Below are positions 1-5,489 of a stretch of 6,437 bases of DNA, one piece after another; within the stretch, counting starts at the first letter, position 1, and the number at the start of each line of letters is the position of its first letter. A program made the position numbers and the translations under genes. The notes beneath the pieces are model-generated. The model searched no databases. It was not told the DNA's origin and worked only from the letters and a program-made list of their open reading frames with translations. Where the stretch lies: contig JAKITZ010000145.1 in the NCBI GenBank assembly GCA_021647805.1, positions 1-6,437 of the forward strand. Direction: 5' to 3'. This stretch comes from Robiginitomaculum sp. GTDB taxonomy: Bacteria; Pseudomonadota; Alphaproteobacteria; Caulobacterales; Maricaulaceae.

Positions 1-1
1 G

Positions 2-343
2 ACTACGCGCTTACTCACCACTGCAATTTTAGGAAAGTCTAGCCTTGATCTGTTTGAAATTTTCAGCTTTGAAAATTATTATAATCAGAATATCACACGT
101 TATTTTAAAGCTGTTGGATTGACGGGTGATTATTACGACCATAAAGACAATGTTGATTTTACACATTGGCTTGAATATTTTGCAGATCTTCCATGGGCGA
201 CGTTCTCTAAAGGCTGGTGCCCGCAAGAGCGTCCCCACGGGCGAAGACGAGTGAAAAAAACCGATTGGTGGCTGACTTTACGCCAATGCCGCCTTGGCTT
301 TTTCCACCAATTTGGCAAAAGCTGCCGGCTGGTGAATGGCTAA
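2..343 (+). CDS. Fic-family protein, C-terminal end only (5' end outside window), tail apparently replaced
   Basis: The frame is open from the left edge to a TAA at 341-343. Its first residues, TTRLLTTAILGK, fit what directly follows the Fic motif HxFx(D/E)GNGRxxR, so the catalytic motif should lie just outside the window. FSFENYYNQNITRYFKAVG and the later DFTHWLEYFAD match the usual helices after the motif. Fic enzymes mostly transfer AMP from ATP to a protein hydroxyl. Family members normally continue with FADG and often a winged-helix domain. Here resemblance stops at about base 187 and the remaining 50 or so codons (LPWATFSKGW onward, Arg- and Trp-rich) look non-native. The last 66 bases are antisense to rplT. 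The gene is probably truncated by a rearrangement, although no frameshift is visible and a shortened protein could still be made. Family call good, functionality uncertain. Confidence 0.6.
   Translation, partial: TTRLLTTAILGKSSLDLFEIFSFENYYNQNITRYFKAVGLTGDYYDHKDNVDFTHWLEYFADLPWATFSKGWCPQERPHGRRRVKKTDWWLTLRQCRLGFFHQFGKSCRLVNG
194..242. repeat. GC-rich structured element at the Fic break point
   Basis: Two inverted pairings are visible. TGGG-C-GACG (194-202) pairs with CGTCCCCA (230-237) with one bulged base. GCCCG (219-223) pairs with CGGGC (238-242). Together they would form a pseudoknot-like arrangement. The stretch is much richer in G and C than the Fic sequence before it and lies between the end of Fic homology and the rplT stop. 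It may be a dispersed palindromic repeat or the remains of an insertion. One window cannot show whether it is repeated elsewhere. Confidence 0.3.
254..287 (-). terminator. Weak candidate terminator of the rpmI-rplT operon
   Basis: On the minus strand ATTGG (287-283) can pair with CCAAT (268-264), and the T7 run at 260-254 follows three bases later. The rplT stop codon lies in the loop. The stem is only 5 bp, so the T run is the stronger part of the evidence. Confidence 0.3.
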
Positions 344-634
344 ATCAGACATGACCTTGCGATCAACTTCGATACCAGCACGGGTTAGGCCATTTATGAA
401 CCTACCATAAGTCATTTCGTGCATGCGAGAAGCCGCATTGATCCGGGCAATCCATAATTTGCGGAAATTCCGTTTGCGAACCTTGCGGTCACGATATGCA
501 TACTGGCCGGCTTTATCGACCGCCTGTTTTGCAACTTTAATCTGGGTACGCCGTGCGCCGCGGTAACCTTTGGCTTTGGCTAGAACTTTTTTGTGGCGGG
601 CGTGGCTGGTGACGCCCCGTTTTACGCGTGACAT
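278..634 (-). CDS. rplT: 50S ribosomal protein L20
   Basis: This 118-residue protein has the full family length. It starts MSRVKRGVTSHARHKK and contains the conserved core AKGYRGARRTQIKVAKQAV, then YAYRDRKVRKRNFRKLWIARINAA, and ends in the globular RNA-binding part (TYGRFINGLTRAGIEVDRKV and onward). L20 binds 23S rRNA early in large-subunit assembly. In bacteria where it has been studied, its C-terminal domain also represses its own operon by binding the mRNA. The ATG at 634 is preceded by AGGAG (minus strand, 648-644) with 9 bases between. rpmI lies 42 bases upstream on the same strand, so the two are surely cotranscribed. pheS, a common downstream neighbour, is absent; a Fic remnant converges on the stop instead. 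Confidence 0.98.
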   Translation of the reverse strand: MSRVKRGVTSHARHKKVLAKAKGYRGARRTQIKVAKQAVDKAGQYAYRDRKVRKRNFRKLWIARINAASRMHEMTYGRFINGLTRAGIEVDRKVMSDLAIHQPAAFAKLVEKAKAALA

Positions 635-676
635 GTTATTGCGCTCCTAATTGGGTTTGGTATCAGAAAAACTGGT

Positions 677-874
677 TCAGCCGTAAGGCATGAATTTTTT
701 GATAATCTTTGCATCGGCAGCACATAAAGTTGTAGTGCCACGTTTGTTGCGGATCTGTTTTGGTGTCCGCTTGATCATACCATGTTGTTTTCCGGCCTGG
801 GCGCTTTTTACTTTGCCAGAGGCAGTGAGCTTGAAGCGTTTTTTAACGCCGCTCTTGGTCTTTAGTTTTGGCAT
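677..874 (-). CDS. rpmI: 50S ribosomal protein L35
   Basis: The 65-residue basic protein MPKLKTKSGVKKRFKLTASG... ends DAKIIKKFMPYG, which is the L35 signature from end to end and the usual length. It is a small component of the large ribosomal subunit. AGGAG at 885-881 (minus strand) sits 6 bases before the ATG, an excellent Shine-Dalgarno. It is the first gene of a two-gene operon with rplT. infC, which directly precedes rpmI in many bacteria, is not here; a lysE-type gene on the same strand lies upstream, so rpmI needs its own promoter. The leader is structured and may carry translational control. Confidence 0.98.
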   Translation of the reverse strand: MPKLKTKSGVKKRFKLTASGKVKSAQAGKQHGMIKRTPKQIRNKRGTTTLCAADAKIIKKFMPYG

Positions 875-890
875 TTTGCTCTCCTATAAT

Positions 891-949
891 TTTCTCTATC
901 GAGAAAGGTGCGAAAACACCTGCCAAGGCATGCCTTTGGCCCGACAGGT
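891..949 (-). promoter_or_regulatory. Structured rpmI leader, candidate L20 autoregulatory site
   Basis: The minus-strand leader can form two hairpins in a row. The upstream one (949-918) pairs ACCT/AGGT, GCCAA/TTGGC and GG/CC around a CATG loop, with bulges GTCGG and A. The second (906-891) is a perfect 6-bp stem TTTCTC/GAGAAA closed by GATA. It ends 5 bases before the rpmI Shine-Dalgarno. L20 is known to control rpmI-rplT translation through leader structure in other bacteria. That this leader is such a site is inference from its position and fold. Confidence 0.45.
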
Positions 950-962
950 AGTTAAGAGCGGC

Positions 963-991
963 GTTATAAGGGTGTGTGAACATTTTGCAAG
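963..991 (-). promoter_or_regulatory. Probable rpmI-rplT promoter
   Basis: The minus strand has CTTGCA at 991-986 (close to the alphaproteobacterial -35 CTTGAC), a 17-base spacer and TATAAC at 968-963. Transcription would start near 956, giving a leader of about 80 nt that includes both hairpins. The site lies between the lysE-type stop and rpmI. Confidence 0.5.
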
Positions 992-1021
992 TGCTTTTGT
1001 ATTATTCTTTCATGCAAGAGT

Positions 1022-1612
1022 TTATAAAAGAACCGGATAAAGTGAAGCAATTAACAAAGCTGCCATTGTGTAATTAAAGACTCGCAACTTTGATCTACTG
1101 TTTAGCCAACGGCGCATTTGCTGCCCAAGGATTGTCCAAACTGTAATAGCTGGGAAATTGATCAAAGCAAAAGCTACCGCCACCATAACTATAGCAGAAA
1201 ATTCTTGTGATGAAGCAAACAGGGTAATTGCTCCTAATGCCATGACCCATGCTTTGGGGTTGACCCATTGAAAAGCGGCAGCTTGCAAAAAAGTAAATGG
1301 TTTACCAGTTTTCTTAGTGTCTTTGGGTGGTGCTGAATTTGCTATTTTGTAGGCTAAAAACAACATATAACCAACGCTTACAACCTTCATAATTGTGTAA
1401 CTGATCGGGTAGAGGTCAAAAATCTTTATTAGGCCAATGCCAACCAAAACAACCATAAAGCAAAAACCAATGCTAATCCCTAGCATATGCGGAAGGCTGC
1501 GCTTAAAGCCAAAATTTGCCCCCGATGCCATTAACATTAAATTATTTGGCCCAGGTGTGATCGAAGAGACAAAAGCGAACATGGTAAGGGCGGTAATATA
1601 TTGATAAGTCAT
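1022..1612 (-). CDS. LysE/RhtB-family amino-acid exporter
   Basis: The 196-residue membrane protein shows the family signature TPGPNN at residues 19-24 after a first hydrophobic segment, and QWVNPKAW at 115-122. About six hydrophobic segments are visible, near 4-26, 42-64, 70-91, 112-134, 140-162 and 178-196. Length and layout match LysE/RhtB efflux proteins, which export amino acids or related compounds by proton exchange. The substrate cannot be read from the sequence. It diverges from an Lrp/AsnC gene 71 bp away, the classic arrangement in which the regulator senses the exported amino acid. No Shine-Dalgarno precedes the ATG. TAATAT at 1624-1619 ends 6 bases before it, so the transcript may be leaderless. 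The upstream ATG at 1620 is out of frame and quickly meets a stop. Confidence 0.93.
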   Translation of the reverse strand: MTYQYITALTMFAFVSSITPGPNNLMLMASGANFGFKRSLPHMLGISIGFCFMVVLVGIGLIKIFDLYPISYTIMKVVSVGYMLFLAYKIANSAPPKDTKKTGKPFTFLQAAAFQWVNPKAWVMALGAITLFASSQEFSAIVMVAVAFALINFPAITVWTILGQQMRRWLNSRSKLRVFNYTMAALLIASLYPVLL

Positions 1613-1618
1613 ATCAGC

Positions 1619-1685
1619 ATATTAGGCATAATAATTGGTTATTTCTTGCTTTATTTGTTTGTTTGTACTTATTATCACAACTAAT
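1619..1685. promoter_or_regulatory. Divergent lysE-type / lrp-type control region with nested inverted repeat
   Basis: For the + strand gene, TTGCTT (1646-1651), an 18-base spacer and TATTAT (1670-1675) place the transcription start at or next to the ATG at 1684. For the minus-strand gene, TAATAT (1624-1619) ends 6 bases before its ATG, with no good -35. ATTAG (1621-1625) and ATAATAA (1628-1634) are mirrored by TTATTAT (1669-1675) and CTAAT (1681-1685). The inner arms are 41 bp apart centre to centre, about four helical turns, and overlap or adjoin both -10 candidates. This suits an Lrp-type octamer wrapping DNA, but AT-richness makes chance repeats likely. Confidence 0.4.
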
Positions 1686-2136
1686 GAGCAAAATAGACAC
1701 ACAAACCAAACATATATTGCGTATTCCCTCACGAAACGGCAGGATAACTAATCTCGAACTAGCAAAAAGAGTTGGTTTGTCGCCATCGGCGTGTTTAAGG
1801 CGGGTGCAAGAGTTAGAGCGTTCTGGGGTGATCACCGGTTATCGGGCGGTGCTTGACCCAGCGGCAATGGGTAATCATTTTATAGCTTACGTCGGGGTTG
1901 GGCTTTCAACCCATAACAAACCGGCACAGCAAGATTTTGAGCGTTCTGTAGCGCAAGTCCCAGAAGTCAGGGAATGTCATAATTTAACTGGTTCTATCGA
2001 ATATTTATTGCGGATCGAGTGCGCTGATCTGGCGGCATATAAAGTTTTTCACACTGATGTGCTTGGTACATTTGCTCATATCAGCTCGATTACCTCTTAT
2101 GTGGTTATGGAAAGCTCGAAAGATGAAAGAGCATGA
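1684..2136 (+). CDS. Lrp/AsnC-family transcriptional regulator
   Basis: From the ATG at 1684 the protein has 150 residues, the usual size. The N-terminal helix-turn-helix spans about residues 19-45 (GRITNLELAKRVGLSPSACLRRV region, then the typical LERSGVITGY). The C-terminal RAM ligand-binding domain covers about 60-150, with GSIEYLLRIECADLAAYKVF and a final beta strand SSITSYVVME. Such proteins bind amino acids and form dimers to octamers on DNA. With a divergent LysE-type gene it most likely regulates that exporter. A TTG start 21 codons earlier is possible but would add residues upstream of the normal N-terminus. No Shine-Dalgarno precedes the ATG, which agrees with a leaderless mRNA. Helix 1 reads ILRIPSRNGR, with an unusual proline. 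Confidence 0.93.
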   Translation: MSKIDTQTKHILRIPSRNGRITNLELAKRVGLSPSACLRRVQELERSGVITGYRAVLDPAAMGNHFIAYVGVGLSTHNKPAQQDFERSVAQVPEVRECHNLTGSIEYLLRIECADLAAYKVFHTDVLGTFAHISSITSYVVMESSKDERA

Positions 2137-2148
2137 GGTTATATATTT

Positions 2149-2436
2149 TCATTCAAGCAGGAATGCTAATTTTTGATCTACTTTTGAAGCAGTAATTTCG
2201 GTAATTTGCGCTGTCACTATATTATTCTCTACAAACGGGTCTTTATCTACTCTGCTCTGTAGCTCGGTAAGGGAAGTGTTATGGGCAATAATTCCACCAC
2301 CTTGATTGGGCTGTAAACTGCCACTAACCAAGAATACTTGGTCATCAAACCCTTTTTGTAACCAGCTTTTATGTCCGTCCATATATTGACCCGCTTGGAG
2401 TTTATTGTCAGAAAATTTCAGAAATATGATAAACAT
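2149..2436 (-). CDS. YciI-family protein
   Basis: The 95-residue protein matches the small YCII family. It begins MFIIFLKFSD, has the conserved histidine in MDGHKSW (His22), then VFLVSGSLQP, GGGIIAH and VDKDPFVENNIV with the DPF motif at 66-68. The family has a ferredoxin-like fold resembling muconolactone isomerase. A His/Asp pair is thought to be catalytic, but no reaction is known for this subgroup. The gene converges on the lrp-type gene, with 12 bp between the stops, and diverges from the nuclease gene with 74 bp between starts. The upstream AGAG is only a weak ribosome-binding site. Family assignment is strong, function unknown. Confidence 0.88.
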   Translation of the reverse strand: MFIIFLKFSDNKLQAGQYMDGHKSWLQKGFDDQVFLVSGSLQPNQGGGIIAHNTSLTELQSRVDKDPFVENNIVTAQITEITASKVDQKLAFLLE

Positions 2437-2500
2437 TTAATTTCTCTTTGCTGGTGGTCTTTACCCTAGTGTGTCATAATAATTATTCAAATTCAAATGC

Positions 2501-2504
2501 GAGA
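2501..2504 (+). promoter_or_regulatory. Ribosome-binding site favouring the nuclease start at 2511
   Basis: GAGA lies about 6 bases before the ATG at 2511 and directly abuts the alternative ATG at 2505, where it could not act. This favours the second ATG. A TTG at 2448 would place polar residues ahead of the signal peptide. Confidence 0.45.
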
Positions 2505-2510
2505 ATGTTT

Positions 2511-3293
2511 ATGTTTAGGTTTTTAATTATAGTTTTATCAGTAGCAGCTTTTGCCAGCCAAGTTATGGCTTGGGGATCAACCGGTCATCGTGTTACCGGC
2601 GCAATAGCCGAGCCGATGTTAAGCGAAGATGCCAGATCGCAAGTGCGTGAAATTTTGGGTACTGAAGGTTTGGCCGAGGCTTCTACTTGGCCAGATTTTA
2701 TGCGTGCTAGCCCGGATAAGTTTTGGCAGAGAGAAGCCAGATCATATCATTATGTAACAGTTCCTAAGGATAAAACCTATCAACAAGTCGGCGCACCCGA
2801 TCGTGGTGACGCTGTTACTGCATTGAAGAAATTTGCTGCGGTTCTGCAAGATCCTGATGCCAGTCGCGATGAAAAAGCCTTGGCACTTCGTTTTACTATT
2901 CACCTTGTTGGCGATTTGCACCAGCCACTACACGCCGGTAATGGTAAAGATCGTGGAGGTAATAGTTTTTCGGTGGTTTATTTTGATAATCCGACCAATT
3001 TGCATTCGGTGTGGGATAGCGCAATGGTAGATCGCGAAAAACTATCTTATTCTGAAAAGAGTAAATGGTTACAGTCAAAAATAACCGAAGATCAAATAAG
3101 TGACTGGTCTAATGCCGATCCATTAGTTTGGATTGCAGAAAGCACCAAACTACGTGATACGATTTACCCGAAACAGCAAATAATTTCTTGGGAATACACG
3201 TTTAATAATATTGGAATTGTTGATCAGCGGTTAAGTCAAGCTGGTGTGCGACTGGCGATATATTTGAACGAGTTGTTTGCTTTGGAAGAATAA
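2511..3293 (+). CDS. Secreted S1/P1-type zinc nuclease
   Basis: From the ATG at 2511 the protein has 260 residues. Residues 1-20 form a signal peptide (hydrophobic core, cleavage after QVMA). The mature protein then begins with Trp21, as required in P1 nuclease, where the N-terminal tryptophan itself binds zinc. All nine ligands of the three-zinc site can be matched: Trp21, His26 (WGSTGHR), Asp62 (WPD), His80 (YHYV), His131, Asp135 and His141 (HLVGDLHQPLH), His165 and Asp169 (LHSVWD). Spacings agree with P1. These enzymes cut single-stranded DNA and RNA and can act as 3'-nucleotidases, here in the periplasm or outside, probably for nucleotide or phosphate scavenging. It stands alone on the + strand, with YciI diverging and a palindrome just after the stop. 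Starts at 2505 or 2448 are less likely. Confidence 0.95.
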   Translation: MFRFLIIVLSVAAFASQVMAWGSTGHRVTGAIAEPMLSEDARSQVREILGTEGLAEASTWPDFMRASPDKFWQREARSYHYVTVPKDKTYQQVGAPDRGDAVTALKKFAAVLQDPDASRDEKALALRFTIHLVGDLHQPLHAGNGKDRGGNSFSVVYFDNPTNLHSVWDSAMVDREKLSYSEKSKWLQSKITEDQISDWSNADPLVWIAESTKLRDTIYPKQQIISWEYTFNNIGIVDQRLSQAGVRLAIYLNELFALEE

Positions 3294-3303
3294 TAATTAA
3301 AAC

Positions 3304-3325
3304 CGGCCAAGATTAATCTTGGCCG
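3304..3325. terminator. 22-bp perfect palindrome, terminator between convergent genes
   Basis: The arms CGGCCAAGATT and AATCTTGGCCG form a perfect palindrome between the nuclease stop (3293) and the stop of the minus-strand gene (3341). On the minus strand it is followed by GTTTTAATTATTATT, a good T-rich tail, so it serves best as that gene's intrinsic terminator. On the + strand no T run follows, so termination of the nuclease mRNA would be weaker. A second palindrome, ACTCTAGAGT, adjoins it at 3326-3335. Confidence 0.75.
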
Positions 3326-3340
3326 ACTCTAGAGTTGTCA

Positions 3341-3856
3341 TCAGCGATAATATGCTGGTCTGGTGTAACGCACTAATCGTTTAGAGCTGTGGATTTTTAT
3401 TGGCGTACCATAGCGGTTCTCGCAATAACGAACGGTAACAATAGCTGGCGAGTAGTTATACTTTCCGGCTCGTTTCACCCGAAAACAACCATCATTGCGA
3501 CCTCGGCCAACCTTGATGATTTTGCCGCGAATATTGTACCATGATCTGGGGTAGCGCCGTTCATATCGATTGCGGCTATGGTGCGGCTCGGCTCGCCATC
3601 TACGATTGTCATACCGCCGGTGATCTTTCCTGTTGGAATAACGGCTTCGAGCTTTCCGGTCACGATGCCATTTGCGGTGCTCACGATCGACGCGGTAATT
3701 ATCGCGGTAACCACCACGATCATAATAACTAGATGAAACTGGGGGCGGTTTGGCGTTGCGCGATGATCTGTCATCGGCAAATGCTGGAACGGCTACTCCT
3801 AGTGTGCTTATGGCAAATATTGCGATTAAAGCGGTTTTTAAGTTAATGGTTTTCAT
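3341..3856 (-). CDS. Secreted Arg/Tyr-rich basic protein of unknown function
   Basis: I do not recognise a family. The 171-residue protein starts with a clear signal peptide (1-27, cleavage after VPAFA). Residues 30-106 are low in complexity and packed with Arg, Tyr, His, Asp and Asn (YDRGGYRDNYRVDREHRKW, later RYERRYPRSW), probably disordered and strongly basic. Residues 107-165 look folded: beta-type hydrophobic alternation (GKIIKVGRG, PAIVTVRYC) and two cysteines, Cys124 and Cys145, which could form a disulfide in the periplasm. The start at 3856 rather than 3910 is chosen because AGGAG stands 7 bases before it and the signal peptide begins there. The repetitive Arg codons leave long open shadows in other frames. 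It could bind the envelope, nucleic acid or another polyanion, but that is speculation. Confidence 0.75.
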   Translation of the reverse strand: MKTINLKTALIAIFAISTLGVAVPAFADDRSSRNAKPPPVSSSYYDRGGYRDNYRVDREHRKWHRDRKARSRYSNRKDHRRYDNRRWRAEPHHSRNRYERRYPRSWYNIRGKIIKVGRGRNDGCFRVKRAGKYNYSPAIVTVRYCENRYGTPIKIHSSKRLVRYTRPAYYR

Positions 3857-3863
3857 GTCTGGA

Positions 3864-3868
3864 CTCCT
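3864..3868 (-). promoter_or_regulatory. Shine-Dalgarno that sets the start of the basic secreted protein
   Basis: AGGAG on the minus strand lies 7 bases before the ATG at 3856. The longer frame from 3910 would put 18 polar residues before the signal peptide and has no comparable site. Confidence 0.7.
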
Positions 3869-3952
3869 GCTTTGGTTTTCAAAAGTCCCTCGGCAAGATC
3901 GAATATGCATTTGTTTACCTGAAAGTAGGCTGAACAGGTGATTCAGAAAAGT

Positions 3953-5368
3953 TCATATAAATATATCATAGGCCAATCGCGCTTGACCAATTCGCGAAAT
4001 TACCTGCTCAAACTCTTGCCAGTCATCATTTTGTGCAATTGGTTGCCATAGGCTTTCCACCTGATCGATCAATAATGTTTGTGGTGTTTCGGCGCTAAAA
4101 TATTCATGTTGCAAGCGTTTTGGGCGATCCGGTTGGTAATTATTTAATAGATTACGTAAATCAATGAACTGGCTGGAGTTATAAATTGCCAGATTAGGAC
4201 GGGTTAAGGCTCTGCCTTCATCGCCGCAAAACCAGTCAAAGAAGAAGCCTTCAAATGATAATCCTGTTGTTAACAGAGTGTCAGACAGTATTTGAAGAAA
4301 GTTTTTATCTTGTTGTTGGCTGTTTGGCCGCAGGCCTAATCTTCGCAAAAATGCTTCTGGCAATGCTGTTTCCCACTTAACTGCAAAGTTTTGGTGTGCC
4401 AGTTGTAATTGTTCGACTGGTGCTAAAATGCTCAAAGCCTCGCCAAGTCGTGCTAAATTCCAGCTAACGGCTTCGGCTTGTCTTTCATAGGCGTACCTAC
4501 CGTTTGTATCAAAATATGCAGCAGTAAATTTAGGCTCATACTTGGGTAAAAATCGCCAAGGTCCATAATCAAAGCTTTCGCCATTTATGTTCATGTTGTC
4601 GCTATTAAGCACTCCATGAACAAAGCCGGCAGCCATCCAGCTGGCGCAAAGGTCAGCAGAACTAGTGGCGACTTCGCTAAGGAATGCCATCGGCAGTATT
4701 TCTGGGTCAAGTTGTTGCAAATGTGGCATATATTGATCGGCTATATGATTTAGCAAAACCCGCATTTCTTCTGCTTGGTTCAAATGTGCCAGTCGTTGAA
4801 AGCTGCCAAAGCGGATGTTTGAGTGCGACAAGCGAGTTAAAACCGCACTTCTGGCCGGAGACGGTTCGTCATTGCGCCATAATTGATCGCCGGTTTCAAA
4901 CACGCAAAATGATTTTGAGGTGTAAACACCCAAAGCCTCGAGCATTTCAGTAGCTAATATTTCGCGCACCGCTCCTTTTAAGGTTAGTCGTCCATCGCCG
5001 GACCGTGACCAAGGTGTTTGACCAGAGCCTTTGGTGCCAAGATCAAGCAATTTACCGCTGTTATCGTGTAATTGCGCATATAAAAACCCGCGCCCGTCGC
5101 CCAAATCTGGGTTGTAACTACCAAATTGATGACCGTGATAAGCCATTGCCAATGGTTGTTGATGATTGTTTGGTAATGGTTCAAATTTGGCAAAATAGTT
5201 GATTTTTTGTTGTTCGGTTAAATCGTCCAAACCGATTTGTTTGGCGGCGCGTTGATTGAAATACCGTAATTCTGTTTTCTGAAAATTTGCTGGTGATACC
5301 GGTTTAAGAAAATCATTTTTTAGATCAACAATTACCGGAGCTGCTTGATAAGAATTATTTACGGACAT
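3953..5368 (-). CDS. selO: SelO/YdiU-family protein adenylyltransferase, cysteine-poor variant
   Basis: The 471-residue protein (E. coli YdiU has 478) is a pseudokinase-fold enzyme that transfers AMP from ATP to Ser, Thr or Tyr of proteins, linked to redox stress in E. coli. Visible motifs in order are YHGHQFG (77-83), LGDGRG (89-94), LGTKGSGQTPWSRSGDGR (110-127) with the ATP-binding Lys113, AVREILATEM with Glu136, RLSHSNIRFGSF (179-190), the catalytic-loop equivalent HGVLNSDNMN (251-260) and the metal-binding DYGP at 267-270. Active-site residues are therefore kept. The C-terminus departs from the norm. The usual NP...RNWLAQ segment and the Cys near the end are missing, and the last 90 residues hold no cysteine. 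The residue matching E. coli Cys272 is also not Cys. The ribosome site is weak. A LytTR gene lies 121 bp upstream on the same strand. Family call is firm. Confidence 0.95.
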   Translation of the reverse strand: MSVNNSYQAAPVIVDLKNDFLKPVSPANFQKTELRYFNQRAAKQIGLDDLTEQQKINYFAKFEPLPNNHQQPLAMAYHGHQFGSYNPDLGDGRGFLYAQLHDNSGKLLDLGTKGSGQTPWSRSGDGRLTLKGAVREILATEMLEALGVYTSKSFCVFETGDQLWRNDEPSPARSAVLTRLSHSNIRFGSFQRLAHLNQAEEMRVLLNHIADQYMPHLQQLDPEILPMAFLSEVATSSADLCASWMAAGFVHGVLNSDNMNINGESFDYGPWRFLPKYEPKFTAAYFDTNGRYAYERQAEAVSWNLARLGEALSILAPVEQLQLAHQNFAVKWETALPEAFLRRLGLRPNSQQQDKNFLQILSDTLLTTGLSFEGFFFDWFCGDEGRALTRPNLAIYNSSQFIDLRNLLNNYQPDRPKRLQHEYFSAETPQTLLIDQVESLWQPIAQNDDWQEFEQVISRIGQARLAYDIFI

Positions 5369-5489
5369 TGTGTATTCACTTTCTCATTGCCAAGCCGTAC
5401 TGATTTTCAATTAAGCCGTTATTCTTGTCTCGGCAAGGTTTCAGTAAAACGCTCTTTTGTTACTTACCTGTTGTGCAGATGGGTACAGA

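Noticed and set aside
29..238. Minus-strand frame of 69 codons opposite the Fic fragment
   Set aside because: It is an antisense shadow; the Fic frame on the + strand has clear family similarity.
690..1040. Hydrophobic open frame of 116 codons on the + strand over rpmI and its leader
   Set aside because: It is antisense to rpmI, which is certain, and shows no family resemblance.
1663..1683. TTG start extending the Lrp-type protein by seven residues
   Set aside because: It lacks a ribosome site, overlaps the best -10 candidate, and the ATG at 1684 gives the normal N-terminus.
3475..3780. Open frame of 101 codons on the minus strand inside the Arg/Tyr-rich gene
   Set aside because: It is an offset-frame shadow of a low-complexity coding region. 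The overlapping frame has a signal peptide and Shine-Dalgarno, whereas this one has neither.
3930..3946. CTGAA/TTCAG hairpin just after the selO stop as a terminator
   Set aside because: The stem is only 5 bp and no T run follows on the minus strand.
2..5368. Fic fragment and SelO as parts of one AMP-transfer system
   Set aside because: Both families transfer AMP, but they are far apart on opposite strands with unrelated genes between, so this is most likely coincidence.
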